This document shows, piece by piece, positions 34,752 to 46,383 of a DNA stretch of 64,000 nt. Source of the DNA: Siphlonurus alternatus (taxonomy: Eukaryota; Arthropoda; Insecta; Ephemeroptera; Siphlonuridae); the NCBI GenBank assembly GCA_949825025.1, contig OX463780.1, positions 33,274,979-33,338,978 of the forward strand, written 5' to 3'. A program made the position numbers and the translations under genes. Position 1 is the stretch's first letter. Each line of letters starts with the position of its first letter. Under the pieces are notes generated by a model that saw nothing but the letters and a program-made list of their open reading frames with translations, was not told where the DNA came from and made no database searches.

Positions 34752-37189
34752 GACGAGTGATAATCAAGTTTACTAAATAATAATAAAAAATAGGAATAAT
34801 AAAAAATCAGCTGGTTAACTCCCTAATAAATTCGTTTTTTAATAGCATAGTTTTTAATAAAGATTTTATTCGTCTCTCTCTCTTTCTTGTAAGCAAGCCA
34901 TGGTCCAGCAGTACATAAACATAAAAAGAAACATATTGCACGGCTTTCCTCTACTCCTCGAGATGCATGCCTTACATTTGGTACACATAGCACTTTATTC
35001 GCTTTATTAAACTTTGCTTTTATAACTGAGAAATAATGCAACATTTTATGGACTAAAATGATCGTATAAAAAATTGTTAGGACTTCCTTCTTGTTGACAT
35101 ACAGTAAAATATATAATATATGATCATTATAAAAAGTAGCTTTACATGTTTATTAAATTCTTGAAAAATTCCTTATAAATATCAAAATTTCTATAAGAGC
35201 TATTATGTTATAGTATTATATAATAATTATATCTTATTAAATTTTACCTACCCAAGAACATTGAAACTTTTTTGCTTATCTTATTATAAATTTTATCGCC
35301 AATAACGAGTATATTATCTACAATAATATATAATGTCTTTATGCTCGTATTATTTATACTGTATAAGAACAAATAAATACTAATACTTTAATGGCAAAAA
35401 TTAAAAAATAATGTTTTTAACATGTTTTGTAAAACAATGACTATTATAGTTAGCAGTCATTTATTGAAAATATTATAAATGTTTTATAAACAATGATGAC
35501 TTTATTGTTAGCTGTATACATTATATATTGTGGAACGAATGCATGCACAGTAAATTATCCTGACACGCTAACAAATCCACCAACAAACGATCCAATACCA
35601 CAATCAATATCAGCTCTGGAGAAGCGCTTTCGTGACCAGGGTATCAATCAACGGTAAGGTTGAATGGAGATTTTTTTTGTTATAATAGTGATTGTTTTTG
35701 AAATGCAATTAAGTTATATACCGAAAAGAAAAAAGTGAGAATGGTTGTAAATAAGTATAGTTTTGAATTTAAATATTAGTTCTTCTTGTTGTGATAAAAT
35801 TCCATAGTTATACATGCAATTACAGAACAAATATTAGTTAGCTCGATATTTTTCTGTGGTAAAGTGAAATTGATTTTCAACTACATTATCTTTATTTTGT
35901 GATTCCATTTTACTATACTTACTTTTCAGAAACAAAAATGTAAATAAGCAAATTGCAAAGTAGAAATTTATTTTTATTTGTGATCTTTGAAAAGTTGAAA
36001 ACAAACAAATACCGTGGGTGAACTTCGATAAAAAAAAATAAATAATACAAAAAATAAGAGACGTGGAAAAAAAATATGACTCAAGTAGAGAATGCTTCCG
36101 TATGAATAAATTAAAGTTCTTTTTTAGAATGTCTGAAAAAAAAGGGTTATAATATTATCTAAAACCTAAAACTAACTTCTGACTTTTTAAAAAAAATAGC
36201 ATTTTTGTGCAGAAATAGGCTCAAATGGATGGTTGTATGCAGTTTGACGTTGTTATAATGATTTCCAGGACGCAAAATTTAAAACAAAAGCATGCAAGTG
36301 TGTTGCAGTATGACATGAATAATATTTTTCAGTCCCTCACATTTAACCTTGCATTAATAAGACTAGTAAACATAAGTTAATTCGAAAAAAATGATTAGAA
36401 GCTTATAGCGTGCTATTTCTACTTATTGATTGTGGTATTATATATGAATAGGCAGTTTTAATACGTATACGTCACTTATATAATAATAGGTTCTGTAATT
36501 TAGTTTCTATGATAGTCGCATGTTCAGTAACTATGGGGGTGGGTACGTTATGAATTATGTATCAGCATGGAAATTGCTTTGATACGAACTTAATATACCT
36601 TGTCGTCAAAGTGGATTGCATTGTCAGCACACACTTTGTGGCCTTAATATTAAGCCATGGGACAATAATTACTATACAGTCAATTGTTACTATATGTTAC
36701 TATATGTTCCTATAATAGATGAACTTCATCATCTCTATGTAATTATTTGTTACTTGAGTATTTAATCTAGGATGCAATATTAATTACTGTGTCCTAATAA
36801 TTGAAAAAGTATTGGAAATTTTTTGTTTATATTCTTGTAAATATAAGTTTTATTTAATCATTTTCCAAAAAAGTCAAGGATTATGAAAGAGATAAAATAA
36901 TCATCTAGTTTTGAGGTTTTAGGCGACTTATTCAGCTCTAAAAAAGTTCATTGAGATTATTTATCATAGCAATTGTCCTGCTGTAAGCCGCTCCGTTTTG
37001 AAATTAAAAAAATTTGCATAACTTCAACAAAAAATATTAAAACTTTCTTTCGAATTTAATGTTTTTAAAGAACATTGCTTTAGCTAAGATAAAAAGGAAT
37101 TTTTTTTTCTTTACCTTATTTAAATTAATGAATTAATGATTAAACAGTTCAAAATATTTTTAAATATTTTCAAATAATTTTGAATCGCT

Positions 37190-37270
37190 ACTAATAATTA
37201 TTTATTTATTCATTGTACATTCAGCCTCAAGGGCTGAGGCTATTTAGGGAATTTAATCCCTCTTTAGCCA
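37190..37270 (-). repeat. Possible LINE 3' end (minus strand)
   Basis: On minus this reads a small hairpin GCCTCAGCCCTTGAGGC followed by AATAAATAAATAATT. A stem-loop just before a short A/T-rich repeat tail resembles LINE 3' ends. No coding remnant was recognised beside it. Confidence 0.35.
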
Positions 37271-38574
37271 TAGAATTTTACATAGTTAATGAAAATATTT
37301 GTTATTTGAATACATGAATTATAATATTTTTACATGATAAATTGAAATACATAAATAATTGGATACCTAAGGCTCTAATACATAATAATATACAATATAT
37401 AATGGTTGAAGAAGTTAACAATTTGGCACTGGGATGTACATTATCTGAAATAGTAAGACATTAGAATTTTTGTTGACTACTAATAATGCACTATCTGGAC
37501 AAAAACTATAGGAGGTGAAATGCATAATGTATTTTACATACAAGAGATACCTCTAATTGTAAGTCGCATACAACATAACATGCAACATTTTTAAATAAAA
37601 GTGTTAATAAACATGTTTAACTATAGACAAATTTTATAGTTACGTGTAATTATGGAGTACGAAAAGAAAAGTATGTACAAGGTATGTAAATAGTTTTTCA
37701 ATTATTTTGTTTACGAAGCTTTTAGAAACGTTCATTATTAAAAAGTTAATAACAGTGTTACTTTTTCTTCCTTTGTAGTCAAAGGTTTATAAAAAAACAC
37801 ATTGTGTGTATTAACACAGTTTGATACAGTTTTCGAACAATGAAACAAAAGAATTTTTTATATTTTTTTCTATGGATACTTAAAATTTTCATTAATAATA
37901 ACAAAAATTAAAACTAGACACAGCGAAGCCCCCCTTCCCAACTTAATTTAATCCAAGAGCCAGATATTACTAAACCTATGTGTACGTTTTAGGTCCTTTA
38001 AGTATTTGGGGATTATGAGGACTAACTCTCAACATTCATCCTCGCCTTTGAAAATGATACCTTTGAGAACTGGACATTATTGCCACCTCAGAAACTCAAC
38101 GCCCTTTAGAACACTAAAACCTCTAAGTACATCTGTATACGTTTGCTGATACTTCTCAAGATTAATTCTCAAATACTCTCCTTACAATGATGGAAAATCT
38201 GAATATAATTTCTCTTACTTTTAACTAAAAAATATATTTACCTCATATAAAGGGTCCTTGATAAATTCTATACGATTTCTTTTAAAATTAATATATTTTC
38301 AGGTTTATGAGACAAAATAAGTGACATTTTATATATTGTGTAGTTTAGCTTATTAGTTAAAATTTGTTTTTTATTTCCAAATAAGATTATACCAGTAGTT
38401 TAAAAATGACAATAACAAAATAGGAAGTTACCTTAGAAATGATAAGTACAGTTTATCTATAGGCTCTAGATAGATACAAAATTATGAAAAAAATGGAGCT
38501 GTAAACAGACTAGCACACCATGGCGTTTAAAAATTATGGACATACTCCATGGAGAATAACAAGACCGGACAGTT

Positions 38575-38602
38575 CGGACATTCACCCCAGCCAATGATCA
38601 CC
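38575..38602 (-). repeat. Partial duplicate of the exon 3' end and donor
   Basis: CCCCAGCCAATG (38587-38598) repeats the end of the exon at 38668-38748. On minus it reads CATTGGCTGGGGTGAATGTCC, against CATTGGCTGGGGTGAGTATCC at the real donor. The copy lies about 80 bp downstream and carries a weaker donor (GTGAAT instead of GTGAGT). Confidence 0.6.
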
Positions 38603-38667
38603 AGGACATGCATAGTGCAGCCCTCCCCCTTCGAGGACAATACAATCAGGACATTTTGGATACTCAC

Positions 38668-38748
38668 CCCAGCCAATGCAGATGTAGACTCGCAGCTTGA
38701 TGTTCTCCACAGTAAAAGTCTCCACTACCAGCACGTGCAGGTACAGAC
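38668..38748 (-). CDS. DH44 receptor-like GPCR exon: end of TM3, intracellular loop 2, start of TM4
   Basis: This 81-nt exon starts with the last two bases of a Gly codon after acceptor TGCACAG (minus) and ends one base into the next Gly codon at donor GTGAGT. It reads [17 protein letters not shown] then LRVYICIGW. With the previous exon it forms [15 protein letters not shown], the most conserved class B TM3 signature (VEGLYL). Loop 2 ([12 protein letters not shown]) is close to insect DH44 receptors. Confidence 0.93.
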
Positions 38749-40158
38749 CTGTGCAGAAAAAAATACTTCAAATAAAAACAAGTTGTGATAAATGACAAAA
38801 TATTTTAGGTTATAATCGAGAAGAAATTTGAACAGCTGCTGGATGACGATTGCTTGTCGTAAGAACTTTCGCTAGCAGATTTAAGCAGCAATATAATCTC
38901 TTTCTGCATGTAAGACGTTGTTCGTAAATTAATGCTAAAAAGTATTAAGTATTGGAGGTAAAATAAATTCAATGTTCTTAATATCAAATTTTTAATTTAC
39001 TTTATACCGTGATAATTGATAAAATAAAATAATATTTTAATACAATGACCATTTTAAATAAATTTTTTACGCGGTTTCCTGAATAAAATACATAATTGAT
39101 GTTGCGATTTGTAACTATATATTATGTAAATTATATTATTATATATTATAATTTAGATATTTTAGAGCATATTAAAATATTTACATTTACTTTAAGTATT
39201 TAATTAAAAGTTGTGACCTCTGGTGTAAAAAAAAAAAAAAAATACTAGCAGTGAGCATATCAATCCTATATAACTATATATGGTACCGGCAAAAGTTCAA
39301 GCCAAAATCCAAAATAGTCTCAAAATGCTTAAGAAAACAATCTTATTATACCTATGCTACTAAAATTAAACTGTCTGAGTAGCGGGATACTAAATAATAT
39401 TGTAATGGCAAAAATCTATTAAATGCATTGAAAATTATAAAAAAAATGTACAGTGTATGGTATGGAGACCTTTGATAATATAGTTTAACATGGAATTGGA
39501 ATCAGTTTCGAGTGTATATAGCTATTAACTAATGATGTAACTAAGAATGGTTCAAAAATATAAGGGGGCAAGTAAAATGTAAACAAAGAAGAACAAAGGA
39601 AACGCCCGTGGTATTTATAATGTTCTTGTTATCATAATTTGCTTTAAGCATTTCTAAATATTTTCACTGGGTATCTTTTGTGTTGAAATGTTTGACGAAG
39701 GGAAGAATTTTAAACAAAAACTTCAATTTTATTAAATTTAATTTAAAAGTTACGGAGTTTACCTTAAAAATTTCTTTGTATATCATCTACGAAAAAAAAA
39801 AAAATAAAAATAAATAAATAGCAGTAATAATTTTAAAATTCTTTTATTTAAAAATGTAATACAATGTATAAAATTAATTGTAGCTTTAGAATACCCACAA
39901 TGTTCTTATACAAGACCTAAGCCCACGATAAGCCATACAAACATACGGTTTTGAGAAGGAGGGCGTGAGGATTAAAACGACAGATTATCTGAGAGAAGTA
40001 AAGTTTCCTGCTGTAGCATTCAGAACCAGGAAGCTGTGAGCTCCGTTCTCAGTAATGTACGGAGCATTCAGGAGTTCGTCTTGGGACGATTGGGGGAATG
40101 GGGGAAGATTAGAGCAGTAGGGGATGATTGAGGCCTGTGCTACCGACAGATGATCCTT

Positions 40159-40161
<3 letters not shown>

Positions 40162-40250
<89 letters not shown>
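40162..40250. repeat. (CT)n microsatellite
   Basis: Nearly pure CT array of about 89 bases. Confidence 0.97.
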
Positions 40251-40256
<6 letters not shown>

Positions 40257-41617
40257 TTGACTGCCTGTAAGTCTAACTAAACCAAAGCAATCAATCCTAA
40301 ACTGCATACCATCATACCATTCTAACAACGTTCACATATTAATACAAGACTCGAACTCCTCGCTCAAACTTTCCTTTAGTTGTCTGACAGTTAACATGAC
40401 AGTAGTTGTATATCACTTCTACTTTAATTGATTATTGATCTGAAAATTTAATAATAATTATTTCATTATATTCAAAATTTCACTGTTAACATTTATACAA
40501 TTTTAATGAATAACTCTCTTTAATTAATTAAGAATACAGTATATATTTTATTCATACCATCAAAATATAAAGTACACTTACAAACATGTAAGTTAAATGA
40601 TAATTCATCGATCACACATTTCTGTCTTTACACTGGTTAGCTTTTAATTGAAAGATTTACTATTAAACATTTATATTTGAAAGCACACATCATAGTAAAT
40701 TTAATTTAATATTCCTTCAGGAAGTATACCGGATACAAAAGTGCAACTATTATAGTCTGAATATTTTACATTATAATTTACAGCACTGAAATACGTATGA
40801 AGTTTCTAAAGTGGTAATGTGAACCGGAAGGCAAGAAATAAGGAAGGAATTTTGTTACTTCCGGAAGGAATGTAAAATTAATCTCACTTTATAATTCTGT
40901 GTGGAAGAATAACATTTCAGTCAACTCTTACGTAGTCACAACATTTCGCATTTAATTAAAACTGAAATGTAAAACGCCTATTATACTTCTCAGTTCATAA
41001 TGCAAAATATCAATAATTTATTTTGTTATGTGTCAGCTTTTTAATTAGTTTTCTTAATTGGATTGTTCTGTTACCAAAACACAACAGTAAATTAATTATT
41101 TTTTTCTTTTAAGTTTCAAAATTAATTAATTAAATTTATTTAAATGAAACTCTCGTCTTTAATTTTTTTTTCTTTGTATCCTACATCCAGGTATATAAAA
41201 AGAAATATTCAGAAATTCTTACATGTTTTTTTTTAATCTATACCAAGCAGATTGAAAATCATAATTAATTAACAGCATTCATGTTTCAATTTATTAAAGT
41301 CTTTGAACAATTATGTCCTTTGTCACCTTTATACAAAACGTTTGGAGAGCTGAGTGTCACGCAATTCCCATGCACGCATGTGGATTCTATAAGCTATAAA
41401 TAGTCTATTTTTTTAATTAATGTTTAACAGTTTTAATAAAATACTGTTAATTTTTTATGTAGATTAAAACTGTTTAAAAACATAAAATATTATATTATTT
41501 AAATAACTTTCATTTTGCATGAAATGGTAAAGGTTAAACATTCACAAAACTGAGTTTAATTGAAACAAAAACGCATTCTTACTTTGTAAAGTGATTATTC
41601 TCTTATTTGTATAACCT

Positions 41618-41685
41618 CACACTTCCGGTTACTTCCGGTGGGAATTTAAAATTAATTTGACTGTACACTGCAACCGGAAGTGTGA
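41618..41685. repeat. Inverted repeat with ACTTCCGG motifs
   Basis: TCACACTTCCGGTT faces AACCGGAAGTGTGA. Related sequence (TTCCGG...GGAA or GGAAT...TAAAATTAAT) occurs at about 40815-40890 and 41795-41850, so this is one of three local relatives. ACTTCCGG is also the core recognised by ETS-family factors; any regulatory role is speculation. Confidence 0.6.
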
Positions 41686-42239
41686 AGCTCTTCTGTTTGT
41701 AATTCAGTTTTGAAACTTTTAAAGAGTGTTTTCTACCATAAATACTATCTATATTTGAAATTGCAAAGCTGAAATATGTATAGAAAGGTCAAAAATTTCA
41801 CATTTCCGGCTATTTCCGGAGGAAATATTACGTAAATTTGAATATATTTAATATGTTAAATAGGATTTCGGTTTGCTTGTAATGTCATTGTGGTATACTT
41901 TTGATAATGAATTAACCGAAAAAGAGCCGATTTGCTCCAGTAATTTCTTGACGAAAACCAAAAAAACTAAAATAAATCTGGTTCACTTGAGGATAAGAAG
42001 TACTTCGATGTATTCAAGGAGCGGTTGCTATGGTAACAAACTTGAGATGGCCTCGTTTATCTCACACGTCTTCTTCGTTTTTATACCTCAAAGTGTTATT
42101 TCATCTCACCGTCATCTCACAGCCTCGAGTGAAATACAAACACCGGAGAATATTTTCTCATATAAGGAAATTCATGATGAACCATTTTGTTTTTGCTATA
42201 TGACACGCTTGAAATTTTCAAAAACAATTAAGCTTCACT

Positions 42240-43056
42240 CAGTGGCGTAGCCACGGGGGGGGGGGTTTCGGGGTTTAAACCCCCCCCCCCCCCATGAAGA
42301 TCGAGTAGTGACTGGATATAAGAAGAAAAAAGGAAAAATTATAGAAATTTGAAAAAAAAAAGTTAAATAAAAAATTGAAATTTAGGGGTATCAAGTAGTC
42401 TTTTCTTTAAAATAAACAAATTATAAGTTAGTTTCTAATTTTAACAGGAAAAAGTGCGACTCATAAATAAATGTTTTATTTCCCTTACAAACTGCATGTG
42501 CATATAACTACTATTGTATAAATTAAAACGCTCTCACGTGTGCCGCACTTTCATTTAATTGGTTGCTCCACGCGCCCGGTGCAGACAAAATTTAACAAAA
42601 ATAAGAGAAACAATTCCCTTTTTTATTTATTTATTTTTCACAATATCTTAATGATGTGAACTCGGATTATTAAATAAATTTTAAAAATCAAATTCAATTA
42701 AATGACACGTACACTGATTCTATAAAAATAATATAAAGTGGTTACATGAATTACTTGATTTAATTAAAATGATTTACTCAAAGCTTTATTTATTATACGC
42801 ACGTATTCAAAAGAAATTGAAAAATGGGGTGAAAAAAAATATAAAATGTTAAAAAAATTGCATCAGGCCATATATTTTACCCTCTAATATAATAGTATTT
42901 TTCCATTATTTTACCCTAAAAAAGGGGCGTGTCCTTAAAAAAATCGAGCCTGCGGCGGGCTATTGGGGGGCTTCGCCCCCCAAACCCCCCAGTGGGCTCT
43001 TCTCAATCTATTTCCTGAAGGACCCCCCCCTTGGGCAAATCCTGGCTACGCCACTG
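42240..43056. mobile_element. 817 bp non-autonomous hAT-like element
   Basis: The terminal inverted repeats are CAGTGGCGTAGCCA (left) and TGGCTACGCCACTG (right). Perfect 8-bp target duplications GCTTCACT lie at 42232-42239 and 43057-43064. An 8-bp duplication plus CA(G)...(C)TG ends fits the hAT superfamily. Subterminal G/C homopolymers (42256-42293 and 43021-43030) follow both ends. There is no transposase ORF. Confidence 0.88.
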
Positions 43057-43874
43057 GCTTCACTGGCTTAAAGGATGCAATTTTCCTGATTTTAAGTATA
43101 TATAGTGCAATTTCACAAGAGTGAGATTGCATGGAAATTAAGGTCAACTTGCAGATCAAATTGGAGGCAACCGTACAAAGTGATGGACGTTCTTGTTGGG
43201 TGGCAAATAAAAAAAGTAGTTATATTGCCTCATTATTTATGTTAAATAATACTATTTAACATTTTTTACTAGAAACATTTTTGCTTAGAAATTAAATATA
43301 TATATATATGTGTTTTTTTAATATCAGTATATTATTTATATTTTATGAGAAATGATTGTATAATTTGTTAATTATCACATTGTAGTAAATTTTGATCTCC
43401 CTCTCTCTCTTCCTTTTCTGCAATCTAACTAAAATATTTTTTTATAAATTCGATTTAAACAATTCCGACGTTTCAAGTCATCAAACTGAGTCAATAATAC
43501 CATGGTACCCAACTTATCAATTTCAATTTTTTACATCTAATCCACAGGTAAGTTTTTATTACCTTTACTGCTTATGTATTTTTTGAGTTATAAGTGCTAC
43601 TCTTTGACCCAATGTTTGCTTGCAGATAGGTCATCTAGACATCAAGTTTATGTAAAAGTTTCAAATAAACAAAGTGTACCCCTCGGGTCAGCAATGAACT
43701 TTACTCGGCCTCAATTACTGGGGTTTCAAACAAAAACAGATGCGTATTTGCAATATTTGGGTAGGTAAGAAGAACACCACACCTCTATAGACTGTGTGAC
43801 AACGCCCCCAAACAGAGGGGTAAAGTTCATGGTGCCCTGAGGTGTACGTTGGTGCTCATTCCTCGTGTACTCAC

Positions 43875-43968
43875 CCTCGACGAACATCCAGAAGAAGTTG
43901 GTGAGGTGGCAGTAGTGCAGTAGGATGACCAGCGCCACGCACGACGCCATGTCAGTCTGCAGGGACAT
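43875..43968 (-). CDS. DH44 receptor-like GPCR exon: extracellular loop 1 and TM3
   Basis: This 94-nt exon is in phase 0 after acceptor TTACAG (minus) and ends one base into a Gly codon at donor GTGAGT. It reads MSLQTDMASC, with the Cys at the top of TM3 that pairs with the Cys of loop 2, then VALVILLHYCHLTNFFWM and FVE. LTNFFWMFVEG is nearly invariant in DH44/CRF receptors. The first Met is internal; this is not a start codon, since the preceding exon joins in frame (TITLQ-MSLQ). Confidence 0.93.
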
Positions 43969-44649
43969 CTGTAACACGTGGGGGCATGTAACGTTAATGA
44001 ACACAATGGAGTAGTGGTGTGTCTAGGGACAAATTTTTAAGTTTTCTATGTTCTGTAATGATTTTCACTTGTACTGTGTTCAGTTCAGTTTGTGAAAGTT
44101 TTTTTTAGCTAAAAAACTAACCACAAAGAAGAAAGACATAAACAATGCGTATTAAAAAATTAAAAACAAAGTTTTATAAAATATCTGAGTTCTATAGATA
44201 TAATAAAAGGTTATCAGTGTGCTTGTTCCTATAAATTTTATAATAATAATATGTTTTTTATATTTTCTCTATAAAAATATTGTATGTTTAGTAACTTGAC
44301 GATCAATCTCAGGTACTTTAGAGGTTCGAGGATATTGTAAAATTTATTGTAACTATATTGACGGCAAGTTTGAAAGGAATTATCTTGCAAGTCTTATTGA
44401 AATCGAAGGAGCCAGTTTCGAGATTTCGAGTTACTGAAATTCATCCGTTAAGAGAAATTTTTGATAAAAAATATAATGTAGCAATGTTTATGAAATTTAA
44501 TATACTTTTTTATAATAATTAATACAGAAAGAATGTTATTCTTATGGAATGGATATAAAAACAAAATCTCATATATAATGACGTGATGTTTATATTATTT
44601 GCAAATATTGAATAATGTTTGTATGATAATATATAATTATCTTCTTTAT

Positions 44650-45073
44650 GGTAGAGATAACGCCGATCAGCTGTTCGACGTAGTTCCCTTGATTAACATG
44701 TAAATCTCAGCAAATTCACAAAACTTCTGAAAAATTTTTGAAAAGCAGATATTAGTGCCTAAAAGCCATATAAAAAGTTTCAAAACAATTTAAAGAGCCG
44801 ATTTTTTTTAATTAAATTTTTAGTTTGTCTCTCCATGGGAAAGCCCTATGCTGAAAGAAAAAAAAAAAATAAAAAATAAAAAAACTAAAAAAATTGGCTC
44901 GTTAAACTGTTATGAAACTTTTTCTATGGCTTTTAGGCACTAATATGCTAATATCTGCCTCTAAAAAAATCAGAATTTTTGTGAATTTGCTAAGGTTTAC
45001 ATGTTAATCAAAGGGGACTATACGTCAAACTACGTCGAACTACGTTGAACAGCTGATCGGGGTTTTCTCTACC
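44650..45073. mobile_element. 424 bp fold-back element
   Basis: The ends are GGTAGAGATAACGCCGATCA and TGATCGGGGTTTTCTCTACC. CAGCTGTTC, TTAACATGTAAA and CATA(T/G)AAAAAGTTTC-type arms match inward over most of the length. The central loop around 44820-44890 is A/T-rich. It is non-coding and MITE-like. Confidence 0.8.
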
Positions 45074-46104
45074 TTAAAACGAAATTATTAAGCATTCAGG
45101 GTGTTGTATATATAAATTTCAAAAATTCCCGCTCACTGTTTCAGGAAATTAAAGCTCTCTACTGATGAGAAAATATCTTGCTTATTACAAAGCACTAGAT
45201 TATAATGAGGTTTTAAACGAGGTACTCTGCTATGTTTGGAAACAGTCCCTTGTAACTTAACAGTTATGTAAAGAATAAATTTTATAGCTACTATATAATC
45301 CAAAACAGAAATCATCATTGAAAACCGGTGGTTAAAATACAAAATAAATTCTGTATGTTAGACTAAAACTTATTTACAATATTTAAATCAAATAAAAAAC
45401 AAACAGTCAATTCACGTTTTTTAAAGTCAAGTGTTGTAAAGATTTAGAAGGTCTTTCTAAATTTTATTTCCATAATGTTTCTTCCCTATGGTGGATTTAG
45501 AGTTTTTTCAGGTATGTTTGTGCTTATGAATAAAACATGGAATAAAAAACAGCTGTTGTACCGAAATAACGAAATGTTTTTACAATGGAAAGTAAAATAA
45601 AATACATATAAAAAAATTAAAATATATTTAGATGTGTACTTTACTTACATTGTTTATTTTAACAGATTTTTTTTCTGTGTCTCCCCGTATTGTAAATATT
45701 CTACTGTTGTTATTATTTTTTCCCAAATGTAGAAATAAAAATAAATCGCCACAATTTCCATAATTTAAAAGCTATTTCTACAGCTTTTTTTTACAGTCAA
45801 TAATGTTGCACATCGCGTGATAAACAGAGAAAATATGACGTGAGTTTTTTGCCAAGAAAAATGTTGTTTGTAATCTTATTTTCATCTTCGATAAAACAAA
45901 TATATTATTTTTATTTCATTTAAATAAGATCAAATGCAAATAGTGCATGAACTCCAGATTTCTTTTCTAGGATTTCATTGAGATCAAAGTTCAACCTGAA
46001 CGCATGACTTATTTTATTATAGATTTTCATGGACTATCTCGATTTATATATTGTAAGAATTTTCAATTTGTAAGCCTCTATTACCCTTAAATTAATCATG
46101 CTGT

Positions 46105-46184
46105 AAAATATTATGACGTCATAGTCATGTTAAAATGTAACATGTAAACATAGGGAAGCATGACTATGATGTAACAATATTTCA
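46105..46184. repeat. Small palindrome with CRE-like core
   Basis: AAATATTATGACGTCATAGT on the left and ATGATGTAACAATATTT on the right pair imperfectly, with ACATG words inside. The arms are about 24 bp. Confidence 0.55.
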
Positions 46185-46289
46185 CCAAAAATTAAAACTC
46201 TTTTTTACTATTATGTAATAAAAAACTTGAGACCCTCTTTCCAAGTATGCAATAAAAAAACATGCATTGGTTGTTGGCCTTTGTTGTAC

Positions 46290-46383
46290 CTGGAGCGTGA
46301 TGGTGAGGATCCACATGAAGTCTGCAAGGATGTAACTCAGCATGAGGTTTGTGTGAATCGTGTTGCGTAAGCACCGTAGATCC
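46290..46383 (-). CDS. DH44 receptor-like GPCR exon: intracellular loop 1 and TM2
   Basis: This 94-nt exon follows acceptor TGTTCTAG (minus). Its first base completes a Lys codon and it ends in phase 0 at CAG/GTACAA. It reads [17 protein letters not shown] then [14 protein letters not shown]. The (L/F)RCLRN.IH.NL signature at the loop 1/TM2 border is diagnostic of class B GPCRs. Its wording is closest to CRF-like receptors. Confidence 0.93.

Larger units (their letters stand above)
32895..38667 (-). other. Intron between the TM3/loop 2 exon and TM4 exon
   Basis: A 5773 bp intron, GTGAGT donor and TTTCAG acceptor. It contains two SINE-related stretches (32975-33312 and 33596-33665), a 42-base poly(T) run and a possible LINE 3' end near 37190. 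The remaining AT-rich DNA shows no supported coding sequence. Confidence 0.85.
38749..43874 (-). other. Intron within TM3
   Basis: A 5126 bp intron, phase 1, GTGAGT donor and TGCACAG acceptor. It contains a (CT)n array, repeated ACTTCCGG-containing segments between 40.8 and 41.9 kb, and a complete hAT-like insertion (42240-43056). Short ORFs at 41873-42250 and 43392-43768 on plus show no domain. Confidence 0.85.
43969..46289 (-). other. Intron between TM2 and TM3 exons
   Basis: A 2321 bp intron in phase 0 with GTACAA donor (CAG/GTACAA) and TTACAG acceptor. It contains a 424 bp fold-back (44650-45073) and a small palindrome at 46105-46184. Confidence 0.85.

Noticed and set aside
41873..42250. 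125-codon plus-strand ORF
   Set aside because: No domain, lies in a receptor intron on the opposite strand, and its end runs into the hAT-like element boundary. Probably chance.
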